Assembly (NCBI GenBank): GCA_020437105.1
Contig: JAGQWR010000001.1
Span: 27,827-91,826, forward strand
Source of the DNA: Saprospiraceae bacterium
GTDB lineage: Bacteria; Bacteroidota; Bacteroidia; Chitinophagales; Saprospiraceae
Length of the DNA: 64,000 nucleotides
Direction: 5' to 3'
The notes under the pieces were generated by a model. The model made no database searches, was not told the origin of the DNA, and saw only the letters and a program-made list of their open reading frames with translations. A program made the position numbers and the translations under genes. Positions 54,335-63,122 of the stretch are shown in pieces; position 1 is the first letter of the stretch; each line of letters opens with the position of its first letter.

Positions 54335-55438
54335 TTAAAACCTTAACTGATTCAAAATAATGCTCGAATTAGCCTCTACAAAGGATTGGATCTTCGCATC
54401 TAAATCTGCCTTTTCCTGAAACAGTTGCGGAAGCTTGTCAAACCGTTCCGCCTCTGTCGGATTAATACTACCATCCCGGCTTTTCTGGATGAGTAGGTAT
54501 CCCTCTTCCAGTAATTTAGCTTCCTGATCCGCTTTTATCAATTTGAGCGCCCGAATATAATAAATGAGCTCATTGGCATTGCCATTCATCAAAAGCTGCC
54601 GAATTCCCCCCGCCTTTACTTTACCGGCAAAATCTTCGGCCAGATTGAGGTAATATAGATCTGCCTGAGCAAACACATCAAAACTTTCCGAAGCCAGCGC
54701 TGCCGCTGTGTAGGCCTTGGCTTTTTGCCGAATTTCTGTTGTCTGGATGGTTTCCGTATCTATCCAATCCAGAAAATCTGTGCCTGCCACTAAGGGGAAG
54801 TAGCGCACGGTATCAGACCAAATCTGAATAGGAGAGAAGTTGTCAATCAACACATTACCTGCATAAGGTTCCTCATCTGGGAATTCATAATTTACTTCAA
54901 ACCAGAGATAGCTATAAGTCTCCTTTGGTTTGAAAAGTATAGGCACTTTAGTCCATTGCTCATAATCCAGTACAGGTGTTACGGCCAAAATTTCAGTTTG
55001 CTTGCACGGCTCATTACTGCCATAAAAAATGATCACCACTGGGTTGGAATGATTTACCTTGCTGTTATCCGCTCGGGTACTGGTGATGTAATTTTCGGCT
55101 TTCCGGGCATAAAAACTCATAAAATGCCAGCGGTCTTTCTCGAGTGGAAAGACGAGGTTTTGTCCCAAATCTTCCCAGGTATGGTCCGGCCGGGCAATCA
55201 AGCCTACATACTGTTCTCCAAACATAGGATCTTCTGTAACCTGATAAAATTGGGTATTCATTCCATGAACATCTGGTGGCGAATAATTCGGGAAGCCACA
55301 GCTTATCCAGCCCTCCGGTTCAGTAGAATGCTGAGCCGGACTTTCTTCGAAAGAGGGATTAAAGAGCGTTAAATTTGTTTGTGCAGCTGCCTGAAATCCG
55401 CAAAAAGCGAATATCCCGCAAATAAATGTTTTCATCAT
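54335..55438 (-). CDS. Hypothetical secreted protein with a jelly-roll-like N-terminal domain
   Basis: A 367-residue protein with a signal peptide ending AAAQ. The N-terminal part (about 22-190) has LFNPSFEESP...GWISCGFPNYSPPDV and FDNFSPIQIW-like ends (here VLIDNFSPIQIW), typical of carbohydrate-binding/jelly-roll modules in Bacteroidota secreted proteins. The C-terminal half is helical and Glu/Lys/Ala-rich. Function unknown. Middle gene of the unit. Confidence 0.65.
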   Translation of the reverse strand: MMKTFICGIFAFCGFQAAAQTNLTLFNPSFEESPAQHSTEPEGWISCGFPNYSPPDVHGMNTQFYQVTEDPMFGEQYVGLIARPDHTWEDLGQNLVFPLEKDRWHFMSFYARKAENYITSTRADNSKVNHSNPVVIIFYGSNEPCKQTEILAVTPVLDYEQWTKVPILFKPKETYSYLWFEVNYEFPDEEPYAGNVLIDNFSPIQIWSDTVRYFPLVAGTDFLDWIDTETIQTTEIRQKAKAYTAAALASESFDVFAQADLYYLNLAEDFAGKVKAGGIRQLLMNGNANELIYYIRALKLIKADQEAKLLEEGYLLIQKSRDGSINPTEAERFDKLPQLFQEKADLDAKIQSFVEANSSIILNQLRF

Positions 55439-55453
55439 CTGTTTATTTATTAA

Positions 55454-56359
55454 TTACCAGTCTTCGTCATCATCTTCGACTTCAAATTCCTCCCAGAGTA
55501 TGAAAATTTCAGTTTTTGGATTGACGCGTACCTGGCTAAAACTATTCACTTCGTCTTCTGCTGTAAAAAGCTCTAGTCGGATCGGGTTGCCACTGGCCTG
55601 GTAGGCATCCATGGTATCAAAAACCTCCGGAGAATAACTGGCCTTGCCCGCTTCGTCCAAAATATGAAAACCGGCAAACCCGCCTGGTAGTTCGTCAAAG
55701 GACGGATTTGCTTCCAAAAAATCCATTTTAATCAGTATCTGGTAGGAAGGCAATTCCCATTCCATGCAAAGAAGGTGGAGCAACGGGTAAATAGCCCAAG
55801 GATGTCCGGCCGTAAAATCCGACATGTAATACACCCCGTCAAGTTGTACTATTTCAAACTCCCAATATTGCGATACCCACTTGATCCAATTGTTGGTCGG
55901 AAAGCTGAAATACACTTCCCGTCCGTCAATTTTCTTCCCGGTCGTCTGTAATTCAGGCTTTTTATACCCTGTATAATACAACTGGATTTTGGAGGAAATG
56001 TTGGCCTTCAATAAGGATTCTCCGGCTTCATTGCACAGGGCAACCTTTCTGGATTCTGCCAGCGTTTCTACACGCTCGTCTTTACCCTCAGGTACAAAAA
56101 AGGCATGAGTATATAAACTGCTGTCTTTAATTTTCGGCTTTTTTTCCCAGGGCGCCAGGACCCAGAGTTCGAGGTCCGGCATGTTAAATCTGGTTCGGAG
56201 TATTTCCAACCAGTCAGTAACCAAATCATCCCCGGCGTATTTAAAGTTTAATCCCCGTTGGGAAACAACTACAGGCAAGGTAGCTCCCGGTACTACTGGC
56301 AAATAATTGTATAATTGTCCAATCATATCGGCTAAAACCGGAATGTCTTCTTGAATCAT
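55454..56359 (-). CDS. Hypothetical cytoplasmic protein with acidic tail
   Basis: A 301-residue protein without signal peptide, mixed alpha/beta (YYTGYKKPELQTTG, FPTNNWIKWVSQYWEFEIVQLDGVYY), ending in an acidic stretch EEFEVEDDDEDW. First gene of a minus-strand unit with the two secreted proteins (gap of 15 bases). Unknown family; a DUF with partly WD- or SMI1-like feel, but I cannot assign it. Confidence 0.55.
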   Translation of the reverse strand: MIQEDIPVLADMIGQLYNYLPVVPGATLPVVVSQRGLNFKYAGDDLVTDWLEILRTRFNMPDLELWVLAPWEKKPKIKDSSLYTHAFFVPEGKDERVETLAESRKVALCNEAGESLLKANISSKIQLYYTGYKKPELQTTGKKIDGREVYFSFPTNNWIKWVSQYWEFEIVQLDGVYYMSDFTAGHPWAIYPLLHLLCMEWELPSYQILIKMDFLEANPSFDELPGGFAGFHILDEAGKASYSPEVFDTMDAYQASGNPIRLELFTAEDEVNSFSQVRVNPKTEIFILWEEFEVEDDDEDW

Positions 56360-56410
56360 ATTCAGTTTTTATACATTAAAGCTTGAATTTAGGAAATCAA
56401 ACTTAATCAA

Positions 56411-57841
56411 ATGCCCCGGTATAAGCTTATCGGATACCTAAGCGGTCCACTTTTATTTTTCATCCTGTTGCTTTTGCCTCTGGAATGGCCAAATCCGATT
56501 ATTCAAAAAGTATTGGCCATCGGAGCCTGGATGATCGTTTGGTGGATTACGGAGGTCGTTTCGCTTTCCGTTACTGCTTTGATTCCGCTTACCATTTTTC
56601 CCTTATTAGGCGTAATGGATTTTGCCACCGCTGCAAAAAATTATGCCAGTCCGATTGTTTTTTTGTTTTTCGGGGGTTTTGTGCTCGCACTGGCCATTGA
56701 AAAAGTAAATCTCCACAAACGCATTGCCCTCAATATCATTCGCCTCACCGGCACCAGTCCCAATCGAATAATTCTGGGATTTATGATTTCTACGGCTGCT
56801 CTCAGCATGTGGATCAGCAATACAGCCAGTACGGTGGTTATGTTGCCTATTGCTATTTCCGTTATCCGATTGTTGATTCAGGACGCAGACGGATTCACCA
56901 AAAATGATCGAAATTTTGCGCTTAGTCTGATGTTAGGTATTGCCTTCTCGGCGAATATTGGAGGAACAGCTACTCTTATTGGTACGCCCCCAAATACGGT
57001 GTTAGTTGGGTTTATGGCCAAAGAATATGACATCGAATTGTCTTTCGTTAATTGGATGCTCATGGCACTTCCGTTTATGTGGTTTATGCTTTTCCTGAAT
57101 TACCTGGTTTTGGTCAAATGGTTATTCCCCAACAGGCTGGAAAACTTCGAATCATCAAAGGAGGTAATCCAACTCGAAATTGATAAACTCGGATCCATTC
57201 ATAAGGCAGAGCGGATGGTCCTGGCCGTATTTGCCCTGGTGGCAGGTTTGTGGATTTTCCGGGCCCCTATAAATTCGCTGTTCCAGGAAAATTTGTTCTC
57301 AGATGCCGGTATCAGTATGCTGGGCGCGTTATTACTTTTTTCCCTTCCGGTGAATATGAAGGAGGGCACATTTATCCTTCATTGGGACGATACCCAAAAA
57401 CTGCCCTGGGGTATTCTTATCCTTTTCGGTGGGGGATTAGCTCTTGCTTCCGGGATGGCACAAGCTGGAATTATTGATTTGATCGGAGATGCCATTTCCG
57501 TTTATAAGGACAATCCCTTTTTCATCTCCTCCCTTTCCATCTTTGTGGTACTCTTCCTGACTGAACTCATGAGTAATGTAGCCTTGGTTAATATATTCAT
57601 ACCAGTCTTGGCCGGTATCGCCATCGGTCTAAATATCCCGATTTTGTATCTGGCTATTCCGGCAACCCTGGCTTCGAGCTGTGCCTTTATGTTGCCTATG
57701 GCTACGCCACCCAATGCCATTGTTTTTGCCAGTGGCCATGTGAAAGTTTATCAAATGGCAAAGGCAGGAATCGTGCTTAATTTGATCGCAGTGGTCTTAT
57801 TAATAATCCTTGCTAAAACATTGGTACCTGCCTTGTTTTAA
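56411..57841 (+). CDS. DASS/SLC13 family sodium-coupled anion transporter
   Basis: A 476-residue membrane protein with about 11-12 helices. Two SNT-type motifs: TAALSMWISNTASTVVMLP (SNT in the first binding loop) and the second at ELMSNVALVNIFIPV, plus NIGGTATLIGTPPN. Substrate is a di/tricarboxylate or sulfate; the exact one cannot be read from sequence. Divergent from the three-gene unit (51 bases). Confidence 0.92.
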   Translation: MPRYKLIGYLSGPLLFFILLLLPLEWPNPIIQKVLAIGAWMIVWWITEVVSLSVTALIPLTIFPLLGVMDFATAAKNYASPIVFLFFGGFVLALAIEKVNLHKRIALNIIRLTGTSPNRIILGFMISTAALSMWISNTASTVVMLPIAISVIRLLIQDADGFTKNDRNFALSLMLGIAFSANIGGTATLIGTPPNTVLVGFMAKEYDIELSFVNWMLMALPFMWFMLFLNYLVLVKWLFPNRLENFESSKEVIQLEIDKLGSIHKAERMVLAVFALVAGLWIFRAPINSLFQENLFSDAGISMLGALLLFSLPVNMKEGTFILHWDDTQKLPWGILILFGGGLALASGMAQAGIIDLIGDAISVYKDNPFFISSLSIFVVLFLTELMSNVALVNIFIPVLAGIAIGLNIPILYLAIPATLASSCAFMLPMATPPNAIVFASGHVKVYQMAKAGIVLNLIAVVLLIILAKTLVPALF

Positions 57842-57869
57842 TTTTTTTGAAAAAAAATCCCTTTTTCGC

Positions 57870-57902
57870 TTGACTCTTACCTTAGGTCATAGCCTACTTT
57901 TG
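57870..57902 (+). promoter_or_regulatory. Candidate promoter/operator of the MerR-TipAS gene
   Basis: TTGACT at 57870-57875 and TACTTTTG at 57895-57902 are promoter-like; a nine-base partial palindrome ACCTTAGGT (57879-57887) lies between them, where MerR regulators normally bind. The gene starts 30 bases downstream. Palindrome symmetry is imperfect, so this is tentative. Confidence 0.4.
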
Positions 57903-57931
57903 TTTTGCTATCAGGATAAGAACGTATTCAA

Positions 57932-58708
57932 ATGAAAGAATATACCGTAAAACAGTTGGCAAAACTAGCAGGTGTAAGTGTCCGATCCTTGCATCACTAT
58001 GATAAAATCGGCTTGCTAAAACCAAGTCGCCGGTCAGAAAAGAATTACCGATTCTATGGCCCGAATGAACTGTTGTTGCTACAACAGATCCTGTTTTACA
58101 AAATGCTTGATTTTGATTTGACAACAATTAGCGAAATTATTCACGCACGTGATTTCGACCTGCTGGCAGCGTTAAAGGACCACAAACGGGCGCTGGAAAA
58201 ACGCCAGAAACAAACGAAGACACTTTTGCAAACAATTGAAAAAACAATTCATCAATTACAAAAAGAAAACATGATGCTCACAGACAAAGAACTTTATGAA
58301 GGTTTTACCCCGGAAGATGTTCAGGCAATTAAAACGGAAGTCAAAGGTCGCTGGGGAGAAAAAGAATTAACAGAAACAGAAAACCGCATTCGGGCAATGG
58401 GACAGGAAGGCTGGAAGGATCAGAAAGAAAAACAGGAAGCTTTGAATAAAGGATTAGCCGATTTAATGGAGTTGGAGCCCAATCACCCTACTGTCCAACA
58501 AGCAATTTACGAGCATCACCAACTCATGAATGCGTACTATGAAGTGGATGAAACCCGATACCGCGGTTTAGCTGATATGTATATGCAAGACGATAGATTT
58601 AAAGCGCATTATGATAACTATCGGAACGGTTTAGCCGAATTTCTATGTGAGGCCATTCATGTCTATTGTGACCAAAACTTCAAAAATGGGTCTAAAAAAA
58701 CGTTGTAA
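57932..58708 (+). CDS. MerR family regulator with TipAS antibiotic-recognition domain
   Basis: A 258-residue regulator. MerR winged helix (about 1-75: VKQLAKLAGVSVRSLHHYDKIGLLKPSRRSEKNYRFY), dimerising coiled coil (about 80-120), and a TipAS domain (about 130-250) with FTPEDVQ, and RYRGLADMYMQDDRFKAHYDNYRNGLAEFLCEAI. TipAS domains bind thiopeptide-like antibiotics or other amphipathic molecules in Streptomyces TipAL. Target genes may include itself; the neighbouring gene is not clearly linked. Confidence 0.92.
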   Translation: MKEYTVKQLAKLAGVSVRSLHHYDKIGLLKPSRRSEKNYRFYGPNELLLLQQILFYKMLDFDLTTISEIIHARDFDLLAALKDHKRALEKRQKQTKTLLQTIEKTIHQLQKENMMLTDKELYEGFTPEDVQAIKTEVKGRWGEKELTETENRIRAMGQEGWKDQKEKQEALNKGLADLMELEPNHPTVQQAIYEHHQLMNAYYEVDETRYRGLADMYMQDDRFKAHYDNYRNGLAEFLCEAIHVYCDQNFKNGSKKTL

Positions 58709-58804
58709 GTTGAAATTTGAGCTGTTAATCAGTTTTGAAAATGATTTAGGCAGACTTTTGTAATTGATTTTATCCACATCAACTCAGCCCAACGAAAAAA
58801 AAAC

Positions 58805-58844
58805 TATTTTTGGGTTCCGGATAAGCGCTCGATAGTTTATCCGG
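58805..58844 (+). promoter_or_regulatory. Promoter element plus inverted repeat upstream of the STAS-like gene
   Basis: TATTTTTG (58805-58812, TAnnTTTG) is followed by a perfect eight-base inverted repeat CCGGATAA (58817-58824) / TTATCCGG (58837-58844) with 12-base loop. If the -7 element is used, the repeat sits at the transcript start, so it could be an operator or a leader hairpin. GGTTCC also repeats directly at both sides. Confidence 0.5.
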
Positions 58845-58868
58845 TTCCAGCGTTTAATGTGTTGATCA

Positions 58869-59282
58869 ATGAGCGTATTTGTCGAATTTGATGAAAGTGG
58901 TCGGCCACTTGTCACAGCTACATTTAGTAATCAGAAACTCACCCCCGAACTCTTTAATAATTATTTAAAGGGTGTAGAACAATTGTGGGAAAAAGACGAG
59001 CGCTATTTGCTTATCCTGGATATGCGGAACATCCGTGTTCCAAAGTATCGGTATATCCGACAACAGGCTAATTGGCTCAAGCAGCATGAGGCAGAAATCC
59101 TTACTTATTGTAGAGGCATTACCTGTGTTGTTAACCGGCCGCTCATTCGTTATTTAGTGCGATTAGTGTTTATGCTTCAAGCCAGTCCGGTGCACTACGT
59201 TGTTTATTCCAACATGCAAGAGGCTGTTCAAAATGCCAAAATATCCCTGGGTTTAAATCAGGCTCAGGAAGTAGAGTTATAG
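58869..59282 (+). CDS. STAS/SpoIIAA-like hypothetical protein
   Basis: A 137-residue soluble protein resembling STAS/SpoIIAA-like folds: ATFSNQKLTPELFNNYLKGVEQ, YLLILDMRNIRVPKYRYIRQQ, CVVNRPLIRYLVRLVFML and a C-terminal QEAVQNAKISLGL. Function unknown; the fold is often used in regulatory or lipid-transfer proteins. Preceded by a promoter with inverted repeat; overlaps the cytidine deaminase end by six bases. Confidence 0.7.
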   Translation: MSVFVEFDESGRPLVTATFSNQKLTPELFNNYLKGVEQLWEKDERYLLILDMRNIRVPKYRYIRQQANWLKQHEAEILTYCRGITCVVNRPLIRYLVRLVFMLQASPVHYVVYSNMQEAVQNAKISLGLNQAQEVEL

Positions 59283-59759
59283 TTCGTTACTGTCAAAAGG
59301 TAAGGGCAGGAATGCTTCAGCGGAATCGAAATGCCAAATCGGCCCTGTTTGTCCAAATAGATATACGGCTATCGGAGCACCTTGCCTTTGTTCTTTTTCC
59401 ACTAAAATTTGTCTGCAAGAACCACACGGTGAAATTGGATGATCAATTATCCGGGTGGGATGTTTTGCTGTGATAGCCATACTTTCCAGGATTATACCAT
59501 GCTTGTTATTTTCGGCATTGGTCACGCAAGACTTCTCCGCACAGATACATAACGGGAAGGAAGCATTTTCCATATTCGAGCCAAAAACCAGCGATCCGTC
59601 TGCCATCTTTGCGGCAGCTCCCACACGAAATTTGGAATAGGGCGCATAACTGTTCTCAATAGCTGTTTCAGCCGCTTGAATCAATTTCAGTATATCATCA
59701 GGCAGGTCTGTTCGCTCGTCAATCTCTGACCAGGTACAACTTACTGATCGTTTTTTCAT
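59277..59759 (-). CDS. cdd: Cytidine deaminase
   Basis: A 160-residue enzyme of pyrimidine salvage that deaminates cytidine/deoxycytidine. Zinc motifs: CAEKSCVTNA (C-A-E) and PCGSCRQIL (P-C-x-x-C); YSKFRVGAA and GSNMENASFPLCI are also typical. Tetrameric-type length. Convergent with the STAS-like gene. Confidence 0.94.
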   Translation of the reverse strand: MKKRSVSCTWSEIDERTDLPDDILKLIQAAETAIENSYAPYSKFRVGAAAKMADGSLVFGSNMENASFPLCICAEKSCVTNAENNKHGIILESMAITAKHPTRIIDHPISPCGSCRQILVEKEQRQGAPIAVYLFGQTGPIWHFDSAEAFLPLPFDSNEL

Positions 59760-59892
59760 GGGTCCTGTTATTTTTTTCCTGCTGAATAACTTTTACAATC
59801 TTCAATGTACAAATGATTTGTGAATCTGCTTAAACCGGAGGTAATTCTCCTATCTTGCAGTCCATTTCAGAAAACCAAAAAGTGATTGTGTT

Positions 59893-61227
59893 ATGAATAG
59901 TATTCTGGTGATCGGAGCAGGACGATCAGCCACCGCCTTGATAAATTATGTACTCAAAGAAGCTGAGAAGTATGGCTGGAGTGTAACGGTAGCCGACGCA
60001 GATCCGGAACTCGCAGCCAAGAAAATAAATAATCACCCAAACGGTCGTTCGGCCTGGCTGGATGTATTAAAAGTGAATGACCGACATGATCTGATTAGTC
60101 GGGCAGATGTGGTGGTCTCCATGCTCCCTGCACACTTACATCTGGAAGTCGCACATGATTGTATCCGACTAAAAAAACACCTGATCACCGCCTCTTATGT
60201 CTCAAAAGAGATGTACCAGCTAGGCGATGAAGCCCGAAAAAGAGACCTGATTTTCATGGGTGAAATGGGACTGGATCCCGGCATTGATCACATGTCTGCC
60301 ATGCAGAAGATCCATGAACTCAAAGAGCTTGGAGCCACGATTAAAACATTTCGATCTTTCACCGGAGGTTTGGTTGCCCCCGAATCTGATGATAATCCCT
60401 GGCATTATAAATTTACCTGGAATCCGCGTAATGTAGTACTCGCCGGACAAGGAACAGCTCAATACCTCGAAAACGGAAAATATAAATACATCCCGTACAA
60501 CCGCTTGTTTAAGCGCTATCGCACAGTAGATATTCCGGGAATGGGAGACTATGAAGTCTATGCAAACCGGGATTCCCTGCTTTATCGTGAAGTTTATGGC
60601 CTCAGCGGTATTCCGAATATTATGCGGGGCACGCTAAGAAACGTTGGCTTCTGCGATGCCTGGAATGCGCTGGTCAAAATCGGACTCACGGATGGTTCTT
60701 ACCCGATTCATGATTCTGAAAAACTTACCTATCTGCAACTCATGGAAGCCTTTATTTCCGGTTCCCAGGAGGGTAGTGTAAAAGATAGGATAGCCCGGAT
60801 GTTAGGAGAAGAGCCCAACTCCGATGTAATGTCGAAACTGGAGTGGCTCGGCTTGTTTAAAAACAAGAAAATCAAACTCCCAAATGCCACCCCTGCGCTT
60901 ATTTTAGAACACCTGCTGCTTGATAAATGGAAACTGCGGCGCCTGGAAAAGGATATGATTATCATGCAGCATGAGTTTGAGTATGAACTCGAAGGCAAAG
61001 AGCACATCACACTTTCCACGCTGGTTATGAAAGGTACCAGAAGACGCGATACGGCCATGTCCAGACTGGTCGGTTTACCGATGGGGATTTTTGTAAAGTT
61101 TGTTATGCTGGGCAAAATCACGGCCACAGGCGTAAATATTCCGGTAATGCCTGAAGTGTATAATCCGGTCCTGGAGGAACTAAAAGAATTTGGTGTTACC
61201 TTCAAGGAAACCAATAGAACACTCTAG
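59893..61227 (+). CDS. Saccharopine dehydrogenase family protein
   Basis: A 444-residue Rossmann oxidoreductase with N-terminal ILVIGAGRSATALINYVL, VVVSMLPAHLHLEVAHDCI, MGEMGLDPGIDHMSAM and IKTFRSFTGGLVAPESDDNPWHYKFTWNPRNVVLAGQGTA (shared with saccharopine reductase LYS9-type). It could take part in lysine or related metabolism; no partner gene is nearby. Full length. Next gene follows after 23 bases. Confidence 0.9.
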   Translation: MNSILVIGAGRSATALINYVLKEAEKYGWSVTVADADPELAAKKINNHPNGRSAWLDVLKVNDRHDLISRADVVVSMLPAHLHLEVAHDCIRLKKHLITASYVSKEMYQLGDEARKRDLIFMGEMGLDPGIDHMSAMQKIHELKELGATIKTFRSFTGGLVAPESDDNPWHYKFTWNPRNVVLAGQGTAQYLENGKYKYIPYNRLFKRYRTVDIPGMGDYEVYANRDSLLYREVYGLSGIPNIMRGTLRNVGFCDAWNALVKIGLTDGSYPIHDSEKLTYLQLMEAFISGSQEGSVKDRIARMLGEEPNSDVMSKLEWLGLFKNKKIKLPNATPALILEHLLLDKWKLRRLEKDMIIMQHEFEYELEGKEHITLSTLVMKGTRRRDTAMSRLVGLPMGIFVKFVMLGKITATGVNIPVMPEVYNPVLEELKEFGVTFKETNRTL

Positions 61228-61250
61228 TACAATCACCAAAGCCTTTGTGA

Positions 61251-63122
61251 ATGAATCGTTTGGCTGGAATTTTCCATGCAAGAACCGGCACAAATTCTGC
61301 CGGCGAAGATGCTATGAATTCCATGCTGGATGCGATGAATCAGCAATCCGGTCTCGAAAAACAACTTCTAAGGAAGCCATCTTTTGAGGCAGGCCTGCTG
61401 GCTCGTCCCGACCGCCAGTCTGATGGCCTCTATCACAATGTGCAATCCGGAGAAATCATCCTATTTGATGGCAGTATCTATAACCGCAGGGAAGTAGCTC
61501 AAAAGCTGGGACTGCCAACAGCCGAATTGCCCGGCGAAGCCTCTTTATTCTTTCACGCTTTTCGTGCGTGGGGAGCCGATTGTCTGCACCAATTTAATGG
61601 GCGTTGGGCGATTGTGCGATTCCATCCAATGGAAGGCATTTGGGCAGCTCGGGATCGATTCGGTGTAAAACCACTTTATTATGCCAGTCAGCAAAATGAA
61701 TGGCTTTTCGCCTCCGAACAGAAAGCCTTTTTAGCGCATCCCACTTTCCAAACTCAACTCAACCCGGTAGCTGTTTACGACTTTTTTTTACGTAATAAGG
61801 CTGGAAATGCACCCCAGGATTTGCTGCAACATGTTTCACAACTTATGCCAGCGGAGCTGATTCGTATAAACCCGGCCGGCGAAATGCTGGAGCTAAAAAC
61901 CTGGTATAAACTAAAATACCTTCCCAAAACAACCGCTTTTAATCACCTCAAAAGTTTGGAGTATCAAGAGGATATAGGGCAGAAGCTCCAGGAAAATATT
62001 CGACTTCGTTTAGAAAGGCACTCTACAAATAATCTGGCAAATTTTCTGAGCGGCGGACTGGATAGCTCGATGCTTTCAGCTTTGATCGGAGAACAGAAAT
62101 CAGCCGTGGCTATCACAGCCGTTTATCCGGGGCAACCCATTAGCGAAGAATCCTGGGCCGCTAAAGTGGTCAGACATTTAGGATTATCCTGGAACAAAGT
62201 TTCGCCCGACCTGGAAAATATCCGTTCTGATTGGAAGGCCTTTTATTATAGTCAGGATGTGCCTACTTACTCCTTTGGTACTTTTAATCAATATGCGCTG
62301 TTTCAGAAATCAGCCGAATTAGGTGTCCAGGCAGTATTTGACGGACAGGCAGCCGACTCCTTATTTGCCGGACATGATTTTTATCTTCCGGCTTTTTGGC
62401 GGGAGCTTTGGCGATCCGGCCAATTTAAAGCCCTGAAAAGTGAACTGCAAGCCTATGGCGGCATCCGAAAATCCGGAAAATACTTCCTCAAAAACTATCT
62501 CAAATATGTCGTACTCCCAAAACGTCGTGCCGGTCAGATAGAGTGGCTACAACGTATGTATGATCCTAGACTGGCCTTCTTCCAAAGCGATTTCCTGGAA
62601 GCGCACCGTTCTAGGCTCAGCCTGGATAAAGGGGATCACTTGAGGAGTGTAAATGCCATGCTCCACGAAGAATTTATCGAAGGCGATATCCTGGGACTGC
62701 TAAAATGTCTGGATCGAGCTGCCTCCTGGTTTGGTGTGGAAACAATCACCCCCTTCGCCGATGATCCGGAACTGATTGAAAGTGTATTTCGAATGCCATC
62801 AGTTTATAAGATTCGCCAAAATCAGTCCAAATTTATCCTTCGGGAAATAGCAGCTAAAAAATTACCCCGGGATGTGGTCTATCGGACAGATAAAATGGGC
62901 TTGGTAGCGCCCAATAATCTGTGGCTTGAAGCGCTTAAAGATGAAATGCGCGTGCATTTCGAGGAACTGGATCCAGCTATTTTTGATCGAACACAATTGC
63001 TGGCAAACTATGATCAGTTCTTTCAATTTGAAAAGCCACAAGAAAATTATCGGGTTTACAAATTTATGGCTTTTACCTTGTGGCTGGCTTCTGTAAAACA
63101 CTACACCGGACGTGCACTTTAA
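61251..63122 (+). CDS. Asparagine-synthase-like protein lacking the N-terminal glutaminase cysteine
   Basis: A 623-residue protein with an N-terminal Ntn-type glutaminase-like domain (about 1-200) and an ATP-pyrophosphatase domain with SGGLDSS (267-273). The catalytic Cys2 is absent: the N-terminus reads MNRLAGIF where AsnB has MCGIAGI, and an in-frame TGA just upstream fixes the start. Glutamine hydrolysis is therefore not expected; it may use free ammonia or another amine, as in lactam-forming or surface-polysaccharide amidotransferases. It overlaps the flippase gene by 11 bases, hinting at polysaccharide modification. Confidence 0.88.
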   Translation: MNRLAGIFHARTGTNSAGEDAMNSMLDAMNQQSGLEKQLLRKPSFEAGLLARPDRQSDGLYHNVQSGEIILFDGSIYNRREVAQKLGLPTAELPGEASLFFHAFRAWGADCLHQFNGRWAIVRFHPMEGIWAARDRFGVKPLYYASQQNEWLFASEQKAFLAHPTFQTQLNPVAVYDFFLRNKAGNAPQDLLQHVSQLMPAELIRINPAGEMLELKTWYKLKYLPKTTAFNHLKSLEYQEDIGQKLQENIRLRLERHSTNNLANFLSGGLDSSMLSALIGEQKSAVAITAVYPGQPISEESWAAKVVRHLGLSWNKVSPDLENIRSDWKAFYYSQDVPTYSFGTFNQYALFQKSAELGVQAVFDGQAADSLFAGHDFYLPAFWRELWRSGQFKALKSELQAYGGIRKSGKYFLKNYLKYVVLPKRRAGQIEWLQRMYDPRLAFFQSDFLEAHRSRLSLDKGDHLRSVNAMLHEEFIEGDILGLLKCLDRAASWFGVETITPFADDPELIESVFRMPSVYKIRQNQSKFILREIAAKKLPRDVVYRTDKMGLVAPNNLWLEALKDEMRVHFEELDPAIFDRTQLLANYDQFFQFEKPQENYRVYKFMAFTLWLASVKHYTGRAL

